This document shows positions 52,895-61,099 of a stretch of 64,000 nt of DNA, piece by piece; within the stretch, counting starts at the first letter, position 1; each line of letters begins with the position of its first letter. Origin of the DNA: Plantibacter sp. Leaf314 (GTDB taxonomy: Bacteria; Actinomycetota; Actinomycetes; Actinomycetales; Microbacteriaceae); NCBI RefSeq assembly GCF_001423185.1, contig NZ_LMOB01000001.1, forward strand, positions 1,781,889-1,845,888, read 5' to 3'. The notes under the pieces are model-generated. The model did no database searches. It saw nothing but the letters and a program-made list of their open reading frames with translations, and was not told the DNA's origin. A program made the translations under genes and the position numbers.

Positions 52895-52919
52895 CCGGAG
52901 ACACCGGTCACCGAGCCTG
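52883..52919. terminator. Perfect hairpin terminator shared by hipA and the MMPL gene
   Basis: 16-bp perfect stem (52883-52898 with 52904-52919, CAGGCTCGGTGACCGG) and 5-nt loop. It contains the hipA stop codon and precedes the convergent end of the MMPL gene. Confidence 0.9.
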
Positions 52920-52927
52920 GCGAGACG

Positions 52928-55804
52928 CTACCTCGGTGCCCGGACGATGACGACACCACCGGCGGGCGGCTCGACGACGGCCGTCCCGTTGTCGGCGTCG
53001 ACCGCGATCACGTAGGCACCGACGGCGACCCGCTGCACGCCCGCCGAAGCCGGGTGCACGATGACGTCGAGGCCGGGCTCCACCCGGGAGACCTGCTGCT
53101 CGCCCGGGTCGGGGTCCGTCGTGAGCACGTGCGCCGGGTGCGTCCGGTCGGCGGCCGCAGCCGCCTCACGGCGGGTCAGCTCGCTCGAGGGCGAGGCCAC
53201 GTGGGCGGCGGTCGCCGCGGTCACGCCGGCACCGAGGGCCGCCGTCTCCGCGCCGTCGACCGCGCTCCGCGGGGTGTCCTGCTGCGGTGCCGTCGCGATC
53301 GAACCGGTGTTGTGGGGGTGGCTGCGTTCGAGCGCGGCGCCCTCCACGTCGACGTTCGGCAGGATGCGGTCGAGCCACTTCGGGATCCACCAGGCGCTCG
53401 TCCCGAGAAGGTGCATGATCGCGGGGATGAGCAGCATGCGGACGACGAACGCGTCGACGAGCACACCGAACGCGAGGCCGAAGCCGATCGACCGGATCAT
53501 CGCCGAGTGGGAGAAGATGAACCCGCCGAAGACGGAGATCATGATGATCGCGGCGGCCACGACCACCGTGCGACCGGCGTGGAGACCGCGACGCACCGCG
53601 AGTCGGGCCGGAGCACCGTGGGCGTACGCCTCACGCATGCCCGACACGAGGAACAGCTGGTAGTCCATCGCGAGGCCGAACAGGATGCCGATCAGGATCG
53701 TCGGCAGGAAGCTCAGGATGGGCCCCGGGTCGTGGACGCCGAACACCGGGCCGAGCCAACCCCACTGGAAGATCGCCGTGATGCCGCCGAAGGTCGCGGC
53801 GAGCGACAGCATGAAGCCGAGCGTCGCGGTGACGGGCACGAGGATCGAGCGGAACACCAGGATCATGATGATGAGCGACAGCCCGACCACGAGCGCGAGG
53901 TAGAGCGGCAGGGCGTCGGACAGCTGCTTCGAGACGTCGATGTTGCCGCTCGCGCTGCCGGCCACACCGAGGTCGACGTCGCCGGACAGGGGCGACAGAT
54001 CGCGGAGGTCGCGGACGAGCTGCTCCGTGGAGACCGCGTTCGGGCCCTCCGCGGGGATCACCTGGAACGCGAGGACGGAGTTGTCGTCCGAGGCGCCGAC
54101 CGGCGCGACGGCCTTGACGTCCTGCACGTCGGCGATCTTCTGGCCGATGCGCACCTGCTCCTCGAGCACCTCGTCGTCGGTCGCGGCGTCCGGGAGGGTC
54201 GCGACGACGAGCAGCGGGCCGTTGACGCCGGCACCGAACTTGTCCTCGATGAGCGTGTAGGACTTGTACTGCGTCGAGTCGACGGCCTCGGAGCTACCGT
54301 CGGGCAGGCCGAGCCGCATGTCGAGGGCCGGCAGGGCGACGACGCCGAGGACGACGAGCCCGGCCACGAGGGTACCGATCGCACGGATCGTGCCCATCGG
54401 CTTGGTGGGGACGGCGTCGGGGCGCGGGGTGCCGATGGAGGCGCGGGCCTTGCGGCTGAGGATCCGCAGGCCGAGCAGCGACAGCAGCGCCGGCGTGAGG
54501 GTGACGGCGAGGAGGATGGCGACGGCCACGCAGATCGCGCCGACGGTGCCCATCATGCCGAGGAAGGGGATCCCGGTGACGTTCAGTGCGAGGAGCGCGA
54601 CGAGCACCGTGGAGCCGGCGAACACGACCGCGTTGCCCGAGGTGCCGTTCGCGAGGCCGATGGACTCGTGGAGGTCGACGCCGTCGAGCAGCTGCTTCCG
54701 GTGGCGGTTGAGGATGAACAGCGAGTAGTCGATCCCGACGGCGAGGCCGAGCATGACCCCGAGCACCGGGGTGATCGAGAGCATGTCGACGACGCCCGAC
54801 ATCGCGAGCGAGGCGGTGACACCCACGCCGACACCGACGATCGCCGAGACGAGCGGGAGCGATGCGGCGATGACGGTGCCGAGCATGACGAGGAGGGTGA
54901 TCGCGGCGATGATGAGCCCGATGGCCTCACCGACACCGAACAGCTGCGGGAGGCTCTGGGCGAGCTCGTTGGAGAACTCGACCTCGACGCCCGAGGGGAC
55001 GTCGTCGGAGACCTGGTCGATGACCGACTGCTTCGTCTCGGGCGTGACCTCCTGCTGACGCTGCTCGAAGACGACGTTCGCGACCGCGGTGGTGTCGTCG
55101 GTCGACACGGTGCGGATGCCGGAGGAGAGGTCGAGCAGCTGCGAGGAGAGTTCGAGCTTCGTGCTCTGCTCGTCGATGGTCGCGAGGTTGTCGGTGATCG
55201 TGGTCTGCTGAGCGTCGAGCGCGGCCTGCTGCTGGGTGATCGCCGCCTGCTGGGTGTCGAACTGGGCCTGTGCCGCGGCGGGGAGCGTGCCGCCGGCCGC
55301 CTGCTGTGCCTGGGCGAGCGCGGCGCTCAGCTGGGTCTGCGCGGCGGTCAGCTGCTGCTGGCCGGCGTCGAGCTGCGCCTGTCCGTCGGTCAGTTGCGTG
55401 CGACCGGCGTCGACCTGCGCCTTGCCGTCGGAGATCTGCTTCGCCTGGTCGGCGATCGTCTCCTGGGTCTCGAAGGGGTTGACTGTGGAGTCGACGCCCG
55501 TGAGGTCGGCGGTCTCGTCGAGCAACTCGCCGATGGCGGTCTTCTGCGAGTCCGTGAAGGCGTCGCCGTCCTTGGTGTGGAAGACCATCGCGCCGGTGCC
55601 GCCGGAGGCGCTCGGGAACGACTCCTCGAGCTGGTCGGTGACCTTCGCCGTCGGCGTGCCGGGGATGGTCACGGCACTCGACAGCGTCCCGCCGAACGCG
55701 AGGAACGCGCCGACCGAGATGCCGAGGATCACGATCCAGGAGATGAGGACGGCCCACGCGCGGCGCGCGGAGAAGCGTCCGAGGCGATACAGCAGTTCAG
55801 CCAA
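52928..55804 (-). CDS. MMPL/RND-family membrane transporter
   Basis: 958 aa, 12 helices in two halves (EAIGLIIAAITLLVMLGTVI, MLGLAVGIDYSLFILNRHRK with the key Asp-Tyr; ILIGILFGLAMDYQLFLVSG). Between helix 1 and the core, residues about 100-205 form a Gln/Ala-rich coiled coil (QQQLTAAQTQLSAALAQAQQ) that is long for the family. A 130-residue tail follows the last helix. These pumps export lipids or drugs by proton force. Start TTG 55804 is chosen because the longer open frame upstream is a shadow of the TetR gene. It forms an operon with that TetR gene. Confidence 0.88.
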   Translation of the reverse strand: MAELLYRLGRFSARRAWAVLISWIVILGISVGAFLAFGGTLSSAVTIPGTPTAKVTDQLEESFPSASGGTGAMVFHTKDGDAFTDSQKTAIGELLDETADLTGVDSTVNPFETQETIADQAKQISDGKAQVDAGRTQLTDGQAQLDAGQQQLTAAQTQLSAALAQAQQAAGGTLPAAAQAQFDTQQAAITQQQAALDAQQTTITDNLATIDEQSTKLELSSQLLDLSSGIRTVSTDDTTAVANVVFEQRQQEVTPETKQSVIDQVSDDVPSGVEVEFSNELAQSLPQLFGVGEAIGLIIAAITLLVMLGTVIAASLPLVSAIVGVGVGVTASLAMSGVVDMLSITPVLGVMLGLAVGIDYSLFILNRHRKQLLDGVDLHESIGLANGTSGNAVVFAGSTVLVALLALNVTGIPFLGMMGTVGAICVAVAILLAVTLTPALLSLLGLRILSRKARASIGTPRPDAVPTKPMGTIRAIGTLVAGLVVLGVVALPALDMRLGLPDGSSEAVDSTQYKSYTLIEDKFGAGVNGPLLVVATLPDAATDDEVLEEQVRIGQKIADVQDVKAVAPVGASDDNSVLAFQVIPAEGPNAVSTEQLVRDLRDLSPLSGDVDLGVAGSASGNIDVSKQLSDALPLYLALVVGLSLIIMILVFRSILVPVTATLGFMLSLAATFGGITAIFQWGWLGPVFGVHDPGPILSFLPTILIGILFGLAMDYQLFLVSGMREAYAHGAPARLAVRRGLHAGRTVVVAAAIIMISVFGGFIFSHSAMIRSIGFGLAFGVLVDAFVVRMLLIPAIMHLLGTSAWWIPKWLDRILPNVDVEGAALERSHPHNTGSIATAPQQDTPRSAVDGAETAALGAGVTAATAAHVASPSSELTRREAAAAADRTHPAHVLTTDPDPGEQQVSRVEPGLDVIVHPASAGVQRVAVGAYVIAVDADNGTAVVEPPAGGVVIVRAPR

Positions 55805-55865
55805 GGGAGTCTCGATTCTTCGGGAGGTGGTGCTGGTGACGTGTGCGGGGACGGAGGGGATGGGA

Positions 55866-56513
55866 TCAGTGCGTGGAGCCGTAGCCCGTGCGGACGCTCG
55901 CGATGAGCCGTTCCAGCAGGGTGGTCCAGAGTGCACGGGCATCATCGTCCGTGGTGGCGCCGGTGCTCGCGATCCAGTGGTGCGCGAGCACTTCGACACC
56001 GTGCATGAGGGAGGACACGAGGAAGCCGGCCTCGAGTTCGTCGACGTCGGTGTTGCGCTCGGCCAGTTCGTGGGCGAGCTCCTGGGTGGTGCGGGAGAAG
56101 GTGGCCTGGAAGAGCTGCTGCGGCCGCGAGTCCTCCGGCGCGAAGCCGCCGAGCGCGTTCCAGAGGAAGGCGATGACGCGGGGGATGTCCGTCGTGCGGA
56201 GGGCCGCGGCGACATCTTCGAACATCGAGGCCCGCGACCCCGGGCCGGCCGGGCGCGCGTTGACGGCGGCGCGGAAGCTCTCGATCACGACCGCCAGCTC
56301 CTCGGTGCAGGAGGTCGTGACGAGGTCGTCGACGGAGGAGAAGTGGTTGAACACCGTCCGCCGCGAGACGTCGGCGCGCTCGGCGATGACGTCGACGTTG
56401 AAGCCCGCGATCCCCTGCTCCGCGATCATGACGCGGGCGGCGTCGAGGATCGCGCGATGGTGGCGCGCACGCAGGGCGGCGCGTCGATCCTCGGCGGGGG
56501 CGGTGGTGGACAC
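55866..56513 (-). CDS. TetR family regulator of the MMPL pump
   Basis: 215 aa. HHRAILDAARVMIAEQGIAG, FNVDVIAERADVSRRTVFNH and a helical ligand domain. It is encoded 61 nt upstream of the MMPL gene on the same strand, and an operator overlaps its leaderless -10 (TAGTGT at 56525-56520, 6 nt before GTG 56513). It probably represses itself and the pump, with release by the exported compound. GTG 56513 is the only start consistent with that promoter. Confidence 0.9.
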   Translation of the reverse strand: MSTTAPAEDRRAALRARHHRAILDAARVMIAEQGIAGFNVDVIAERADVSRRTVFNHFSSVDDLVTTSCTEELAVVIESFRAAVNARPAGPGSRASMFEDVAAALRTTDIPRVIAFLWNALGGFAPEDSRPQQLFQATFSRTTQELAHELAERNTDVDELEAGFLVSSLMHGVEVLAHHWIASTGATTDDDARALWTTLLERLIASVRTGYGSTH

Positions 56514-56520
56514 GTGGGTA

Positions 56521-56546
56521 CACTACGTGCACCGATGCACGGAGTG
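56521..56546 (-). promoter_or_regulatory. TetR operator over the tetR-MMPL promoter
   Basis: 11-bp arms with one mismatch: CACTaCGTGCA (56521-56531) and TGCACGgAGTG (56536-56546), CCGA centre. It overlaps the -10 TAGTGT (56525-56520). Confidence 0.85.
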
Positions 56547-56671
56547 CAACTTCTTGACGTGGGGTTCACCGAGTTGCCAGCAACGCGACACCGGAGCGTC
56601 TGCGGACGAACGGTCGGACCCTGCGGACGCAGCGTCGGGCGGGCGTCGTCAGCCCCCGCCAGACTGGGAGC

Positions 56672-57883
56672 ATGAGCACCCCCGACACCCTCGATTCACC
56701 GCGCACCGGCTCCATCCCCGTCGCCGGCACCCCGCGCGACCGCACCGCCTGGGCGTCCGTCGCCGTGATGATGGCGACGAGCTTCGTGCTCGTGCTCGCC
56801 GAGTTCCTCCCGCCGAGCCTCCTGCCGTCCATGGCCGCGTCGCTCGGCATCTCCGAGGGGCAGGCCGGCCAGGCCGTCACCGCGACGGCCTTCGTCGGGT
56901 TCCTGACGGCACCGACCATCGGCATCCTCGTCCCCAGCCTCGACCGCCGCCTGCTGCTCGTCCTGCTCGCCGTCGGCGCCGCGGTCTCCAGCGCACTCGT
57001 CGCGATCTCCGCCGACTTCGTCATGCTGCTCATCGCCCGCCTGCTCCTCGGTGCGGCACTCGGGGCGTTCTGGGCCATGTCGATCGCGATCGCCGCCCGC
57101 CTCTCGGCCCCGAAGCACCTCGGTCGCGCGATCATGCTCGTGAACACGGGCACCACCGTCGCGACCGTCGCCGGCGTCCCCGTGGGCACCTACCTCGGGT
57201 CGATCATGGACTGGCGGCTCATCTTCGCGGCCGTCGCGGTGATCACCGCCGTCGTCGCCGTCGCGCTGCGGCTCGTCCTCCCGCCCGTCGCGCCGGCACC
57301 GTCGAGCGGCGGGCTGCGGTCGCTCGTCGACACCCTCCGGGTCCCGGGCATCCGCATGGGCTTGACGGGTCACATCCTCACCGTGCTCGGACACTTCATC
57401 GCGTTCACCTACATCCGGCTCGCGATCGAGCGGGTGCCCGATCTCGACGCCGCCGGTGTCGCCGTGCTGCTCGCCGCGTTCGGCCTCGGCGGCGTGGTCG
57501 GCAACTTCGTCATCGGCCTGCTCGTCGACCGCCACCTGGCGGCGCTCCGCTATGTGGTCCCCGCGTTCATCGGTGTCTCGATCGCGCTCGTGACCCTGTT
57601 CCCGGGGCAGCCGTTGGTCGTGACCATCGCCATCACCACCTGGGGCATGGGCTTCGGCGCGTGGCTCACGACGTTGAGCACCTGGATGGGACGGCTCGTC
57701 CCCGACCGCATGGAGTCAGGCGGCGGGCTCGTGGTCGCCGGGTTCCAGCTCGCGATCACGGTCGGCGCCGGTGTCGGCGGCATCCTCGTCGACGCGGTCG
57801 GCATCGTGCCGGCGCTCATCGTCGCCGCGGTCTCCGCGATCGTCGGTGGGGTCATCTTCGGCTCGGCGCGCACCGCGCGCTGA
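56672..57883 (+). CDS. MFS transporter (arabinose-efflux / drug-export like)
   Basis: 403 aa, 12 helices. AFVGFLTAPTIGILVPSLDR with loop DRR, ARLLLGAALGAFWAMSIAIA, GVPVGTYLGSIMDWRLIFAA: the DHA1 sugar-efflux/chloramphenicol-resistance type. It is divergent from the TetR-MMPL pair across the same operator region, so it may share that regulation. It ends just before the AraC gene (convergent). Confidence 0.9.
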   Translation: MSTPDTLDSPRTGSIPVAGTPRDRTAWASVAVMMATSFVLVLAEFLPPSLLPSMAASLGISEGQAGQAVTATAFVGFLTAPTIGILVPSLDRRLLLVLLAVGAAVSSALVAISADFVMLLIARLLLGAALGAFWAMSIAIAARLSAPKHLGRAIMLVNTGTTVATVAGVPVGTYLGSIMDWRLIFAAVAVITAVVAVALRLVLPPVAPAPSSGGLRSLVDTLRVPGIRMGLTGHILTVLGHFIAFTYIRLAIERVPDLDAAGVAVLLAAFGLGGVVGNFVIGLLVDRHLAALRYVVPAFIGVSIALVTLFPGQPLVVTIAITTWGMGFGAWLTTLSTWMGRLVPDRMESGGGLVVAGFQLAITVGAGVGGILVDAVGIVPALIVAAVSAIVGGVIFGSARTAR

Positions 57884-57916
57884 GGCAGCACCGACGCCGA
57901 GGCCGAGACCGCACGC

Positions 57917-58783
57917 CTACGCGGCGGCGGCCTCGGCTCGCCAGCGGGCGGGCGTCAGGCCCGTGTAGCGCTGGAAGGCCCGTGCGAAGCCGTCCTCCGA
58001 GGCGTAGCCGAGCTCGCCGGCCAGCTCGGCGACCGTCGCCCCGCCCGTGATGATGAGCCCCTTCGCGGTCTCCATCCGGACCGTCGTGAGGTAGGCGCGC
58101 GGGGTGTGGCCGACGACCTGTCGGAACCGCTCGGCGAACGCGGAGCGCGACATCATCGCGATGCGGGCGAGGCTCTCGAACGTCCACGGCCGCCCGGGTT
58201 CGGCGTGCAGGGCATCGAGCACCGCGGCGATGTGCGGGTCGCCGATGCGCTGCAGCCAGCGCTCCGGCGCGCAGCCGGCCTCGTTCCAGGACCGGAGGGC
58301 GGCGGAGACGATCGTGGTCGCGATCCGGCTGCAGATGACGGCGTCGCCGGGGCGTGCGCGGCCGCTCGGGCCGGGGCATCCCATGCCCTCGATGAGCGCG
58401 ACCATGGACCGCTCCTGACCGGCGAAATCCCGAACGGTCAGCGTCTCGGGCAGGGTGTCGGCGACCGCCTGCCGCTGCCGCGACGGTTCGAGACCGACCT
58501 CCAGGACCTCCGCCTCGCCGAGCGCGCGGAGGACGGTCGTGTGCGCCCGGGGGAAGAACACGAGGTCGCCGGCGTCGAGGTCGAGGGCGCCCTCCGGGGT
58601 GGTGAGCCGGATACGTCCGCTCGACACGTACAGGAAGCCGGAGGCCGGGTGCCCCCGGTCGAGCCGGGAACCGGTCGCGAGGCGGTCGCGGTAGGTGCCG
58701 TCGATCGTCCACTCGAGGCTCGCGAGCGCGCGATCGAGGGTGTCTGGTGCGGACTCGGCGACAGCCGGCAGCGTGAGGGTCAC
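57917..58783 (-). CDS. AraC family transcriptional regulator (cupin_6 sensor)
   Basis: 288 aa. N-terminal cupin-like sensor (SGFLYVSSGRIRLTTPEGAL, DLDAGDLVFFPRAHTTVLRA) and C-terminal double HTH: LARIAMMSRSAFAERFRQVV, GHTPRAYLTTVRMETAKGLI, VAELAGELGYASEDGFARAF. This group often controls a neighbouring efflux gene, here the convergent MFS gene. The GTG start at 58783 is the longest consistent with the sensor; no clear ribosome-binding site is visible. Confidence 0.88.
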   Translation of the reverse strand: MTLTLPAVAESAPDTLDRALASLEWTIDGTYRDRLATGSRLDRGHPASGFLYVSSGRIRLTTPEGALDLDAGDLVFFPRAHTTVLRALGEAEVLEVGLEPSRQRQAVADTLPETLTVRDFAGQERSMVALIEGMGCPGPSGRARPGDAVICSRIATTIVSAALRSWNEAGCAPERWLQRIGDPHIAAVLDALHAEPGRPWTFESLARIAMMSRSAFAERFRQVVGHTPRAYLTTVRMETAKGLIITGGATVAELAGELGYASEDGFARAFQRYTGLTPARWRAEAAAA

Positions 58784-58837
58784 ACCTGGGCGAACGCGAT
58801 CACGCCCGGCGATGTTCCGAGGGCGGCCGATTCCGCC

Positions 58838-60004
58838 TCAGCGGCCGTCGACGACGGACATGAACCCGGCGAAGGCGAACGCCGCGGGGATGAAGTACAG
58901 CAGGGTGCGGGTGATGAGCCACGTCGCCGCACCGACGACACCCCACAGCGCGTGGAAGCGCGCGCGGACCCGGAGTCGTCGGCCGTCCTCGGAGACGACC
59001 GTCCGCCCCTTCGTCCACTGCTGCTCGGCCTCCATGGCCTTCCGTGCGGCATCGAGGACGCTCTCGGCGTCCTGCCCCACCACGCGTTCGTCGCGGTACC
59101 GTTCGGCCTTCCGGACGAGCCGCGGGACGAGGTCGGTGAGGATGGCGTCGACGGCGATCCACGGTGCCGGGTAGGCGAAGTCGGCGGCGGGCTTGCTGAA
59201 GAACACGACCCGGTCGTCGAGGATCTCGACGTTGTAGTACGCGGCGGTGCTGATGAGCGACGACATCACGTCCGGCGTCAGGACGTACCGGGCGTCGACC
59301 CCGTAGCCGGATGGCGCGTACACCCGGAACCAGCGGTCGAAGTCGCCCTCGAGCGAGATCAGACCACCGCGGTCGAGGCCGGGTGGCAGGTCGCTGCGGA
59401 CGGTGTCGTTCCTCGTCGCGTCGAGGAGGAGGTGCGGCAGCGGTGCCGGCAGCCGGACCACGAGGTAGTGCCAGTCCCCCGAACGCTTCACCTCGTCGAG
59501 GAGGTTGCCGAACTCGACCTCGTCGCGGACGAACCGGGGGTCCGACAGGAACTGCGGCCCGGGAGTGGAGACGAACGCGTTGTGGTATTTGCCGGTCGTG
59601 GTGATGAGCGAGGAGAACATCGCCCGAGACTTCGGCTCCTCGGTGAAGCCGTTCTCCGCCGCGGTCAGGTGTCGCCGCCACTCGGCCAGGCGTGCTTTCG
59701 GCGACGGTGGCCGTTGCGACCAGCGCAGGAGGAACCAGGCGCCGACGAGCAGCCCCACGAGGATGAGCGCGGCGACGACCAGGCCGATGACGTCGTCGGC
59801 TTCGACGCGACTGTCGTGGTACTCGTCGACGCTGACACCGACCGAGACGAGGGCGATCGCGAGATACCAGAGGACGAGGCTGAAGTAGAGGTGGAAGACC
59901 ACTCGGCGCCCGGTGGGTACTCCCTTGGACCTGGCCGAGCGGCGCTCCTCCGCGATCGCGGAGGCGACCTCGTGCTCGGGTGCCGTCAGCCACCGCAGGT
60001 CCAT
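58838..60004 (-). CDS. Hypothetical membrane protein with two N-terminal and one or two C-terminal helices
   Basis: 388 aa, unrecognised. Helices VVFHLYFSLVLWYLAIALVS and VIGLVVAALILVGLLVGAWF near residues 45-100, then a soluble domain of about 200 aa (PHLLLDATRNDTVRSDLPPG, GGLISLEGDFDRWFRVYAPS, VLTPDVMSSLISTAAYYNV, DDRVVFFSKPAADFAYPAPW) and a C-terminal hydrophobic end (VVGAATWLITRTLLYFIPAA). The soluble part resembles a sensing or enzyme domain that mentions no known catalytic motif. ATG 60004 is a likely start, but GTG codons 4, 6 and 8 codons upstream are alternatives (GGGGGA precedes them). Confidence 0.72.
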   Translation of the reverse strand: MDLRWLTAPEHEVASAIAEERRSARSKGVPTGRRVVFHLYFSLVLWYLAIALVSVGVSVDEYHDSRVEADDVIGLVVAALILVGLLVGAWFLLRWSQRPPSPKARLAEWRRHLTAAENGFTEEPKSRAMFSSLITTTGKYHNAFVSTPGPQFLSDPRFVRDEVEFGNLLDEVKRSGDWHYLVVRLPAPLPHLLLDATRNDTVRSDLPPGLDRGGLISLEGDFDRWFRVYAPSGYGVDARYVLTPDVMSSLISTAAYYNVEILDDRVVFFSKPAADFAYPAPWIAVDAILTDLVPRLVRKAERYRDERVVGQDAESVLDAARKAMEAEQQWTKGRTVVSEDGRRLRVRARFHALWGVVGAATWLITRTLLYFIPAAFAFAGFMSVVDGR

Positions 60005-60086
60005 CGACTCCGTCACCGACACCGACACTGTTCCCCCGTCACCCTCGACCTCCAAGCGTATTGCAGCCGGACCCGGTCGATGCTCG

Positions 60087-60653
60087 TCAGTGAGGCGCGG
60101 GATCGGCCTCGGGCCGAGCCATGGACCCCTGTCGTGCGCGGTGGGCGCGGACCCGGCCCCGACTGGCGCAGGCCGGCGACGGACACCAGTGGCGCCGACC
60201 GGAGGTGTCGAGGAACACCCACCGGCAGTCGACCTCGGCACACTGGTGCAGGAGCTGTCGGTCCGGTCCTTGCAGGGTGACGAGCGCTTGGACGGCGATC
60301 GCGGCGAGCGCCGTGTCGAACGGCATGCCGGCGACCTGGTCGCGCCAGGCCGGCTTAGCCGGGATCGTGGCGATCGCACGGACCTCCTGCGCCGCCTCGG
60401 CCGCCGGCTCCCGTCCGGCGACCGCCGCCATCGCCAGTTCGCGGAGCGCTTCCCGCAACCGCACCAGTCCGGCGAGGTCCGCATCGCTCAGCTCGTCCTG
60501 CGGCGGGAACCCGACGAGCCCGAGCCAGCGTCGTCCGGCTTCCGGCGTTCCGATGCGCTCGATCGGTCGCGTTCCGAAGCTCTGCCCCCGGGTGGCGAGC
60601 AGGTTCAGCCAGGTGGCTCCGCCGTCGAAGCGGAAGTCGGTCTCGGTCGTCAT
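60087..60653 (-). CDS. CGNR zinc-finger transcriptional regulator
   Basis: 188 aa. ABATE-type N-terminal domain (GGATWLNLLATRGQSFGTRP) and the C-terminal zinc finger HQCAEVDCRWVFLDTSGRRH followed by WCPSPACASRGRVRAHRAR, a variant of the CGNR motif (Cys pairs kept, CASR in place of CGNR). It is divergent from the CMD/PTE-like operon, and a 7-bp inverted repeat covers its leaderless -10 (TACACT at 60665-60660, 6 nt before ATG 60653). Confidence 0.87.
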   Translation of the reverse strand: MTTETDFRFDGGATWLNLLATRGQSFGTRPIERIGTPEAGRRWLGLVGFPPQDELSDADLAGLVRLREALRELAMAAVAGREPAAEAAQEVRAIATIPAKPAWRDQVAGMPFDTALAAIAVQALVTLQGPDRQLLHQCAEVDCRWVFLDTSGRRHWCPSPACASRGRVRAHRARQGSMARPEADPAPH

Positions 60654-60659
60654 GGTTCG

Positions 60660-60682
60660 AGTGTAACGTGTCAACCGTTACA
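60660..60682. promoter_or_regulatory. CGNR operator and divergent promoter
   Basis: Perfect inverted repeat TGTAACG (60662-60668) / CGTTACA (60676-60682) with 7-nt centre. It overlaps the leaderless -10 of the CGNR gene (TACACT, minus strand) and precedes the ribosome-binding site of the opposite gene. Confidence 0.8.
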
Positions 60683-60706
60683 GTCGGGACGATCGAAGGA
60701 GAGACG

Positions 60707-61099
60707 ATGCACGAGGTGTTCGATGTGGCGGCAGGCCGCGAACGATTGGCGGAGCTGCAGGACGAGACGACGACCGCGGCCTGGCGCGCGACGGTGGATG
60801 CGGCGGCGCCGGGCTTCGACGAGTGGATCGTCGGTGCCGTGTTCGGCGGGACGTACCAACGCGAGGGTCTGACGCCGCGCGACCGACAGCTGCTCATCAT
60901 CGGTGCGCTGACCGCGCTCGGCGGCGTGGACCCACAACTCAGCGGTCATCTCACGACCTCGCTCCGGATCGGGATGACCCGCACGGAGCTCGCGGAGTCG
61001 CTCGTCCACCTCGTGCCGTACGTGGGGCTGCCCCGGGTGATGGCGGCCCTGCGGCTGCTGCCCGATGCGGCGACCGCCGGGGATGCCGACGCCCGATGA
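60707..61099 (+). CDS. Carboxymuconolactone decarboxylase (AhpD-like) family protein
   Basis: 130 aa. GVFGGTYQREGLTPRDRQLL-type sequence (VFGGTYQREGLTPRDRQLLI), GALTALGGVDPQLSGHLTTS and HLVPYVGLPRVMAALRLL fit the CMD family, in which the CxxC of peroxidase members is absent here. Such proteins decarboxylate or hydrate gamma-lactones. SD GAAGGAGA before ATG 60707 is good; an upstream GTG is rejected because it lies in the operator. It is translationally coupled (ATGA) with the next gene. Confidence 0.85.
   Translation: MHEVFDVAAGRERLAELQDETTTAAWRATVDAAAPGFDEWIVGAVFGGTYQREGLTPRDRQLLIIGALTALGGVDPQLSGHLTTSLRIGMTRTELAESLVHLVPYVGLPRVMAALRLLPDAATAGDADAR

Noticed and set aside
52928..56215. A 1095-residue form of the MMPL protein
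   Set aside because: The extra N-terminus overlaps the TetR gene in another frame and is Arg/Ser/Pro-rich. The first membrane helix begins after the TTG at 55804.
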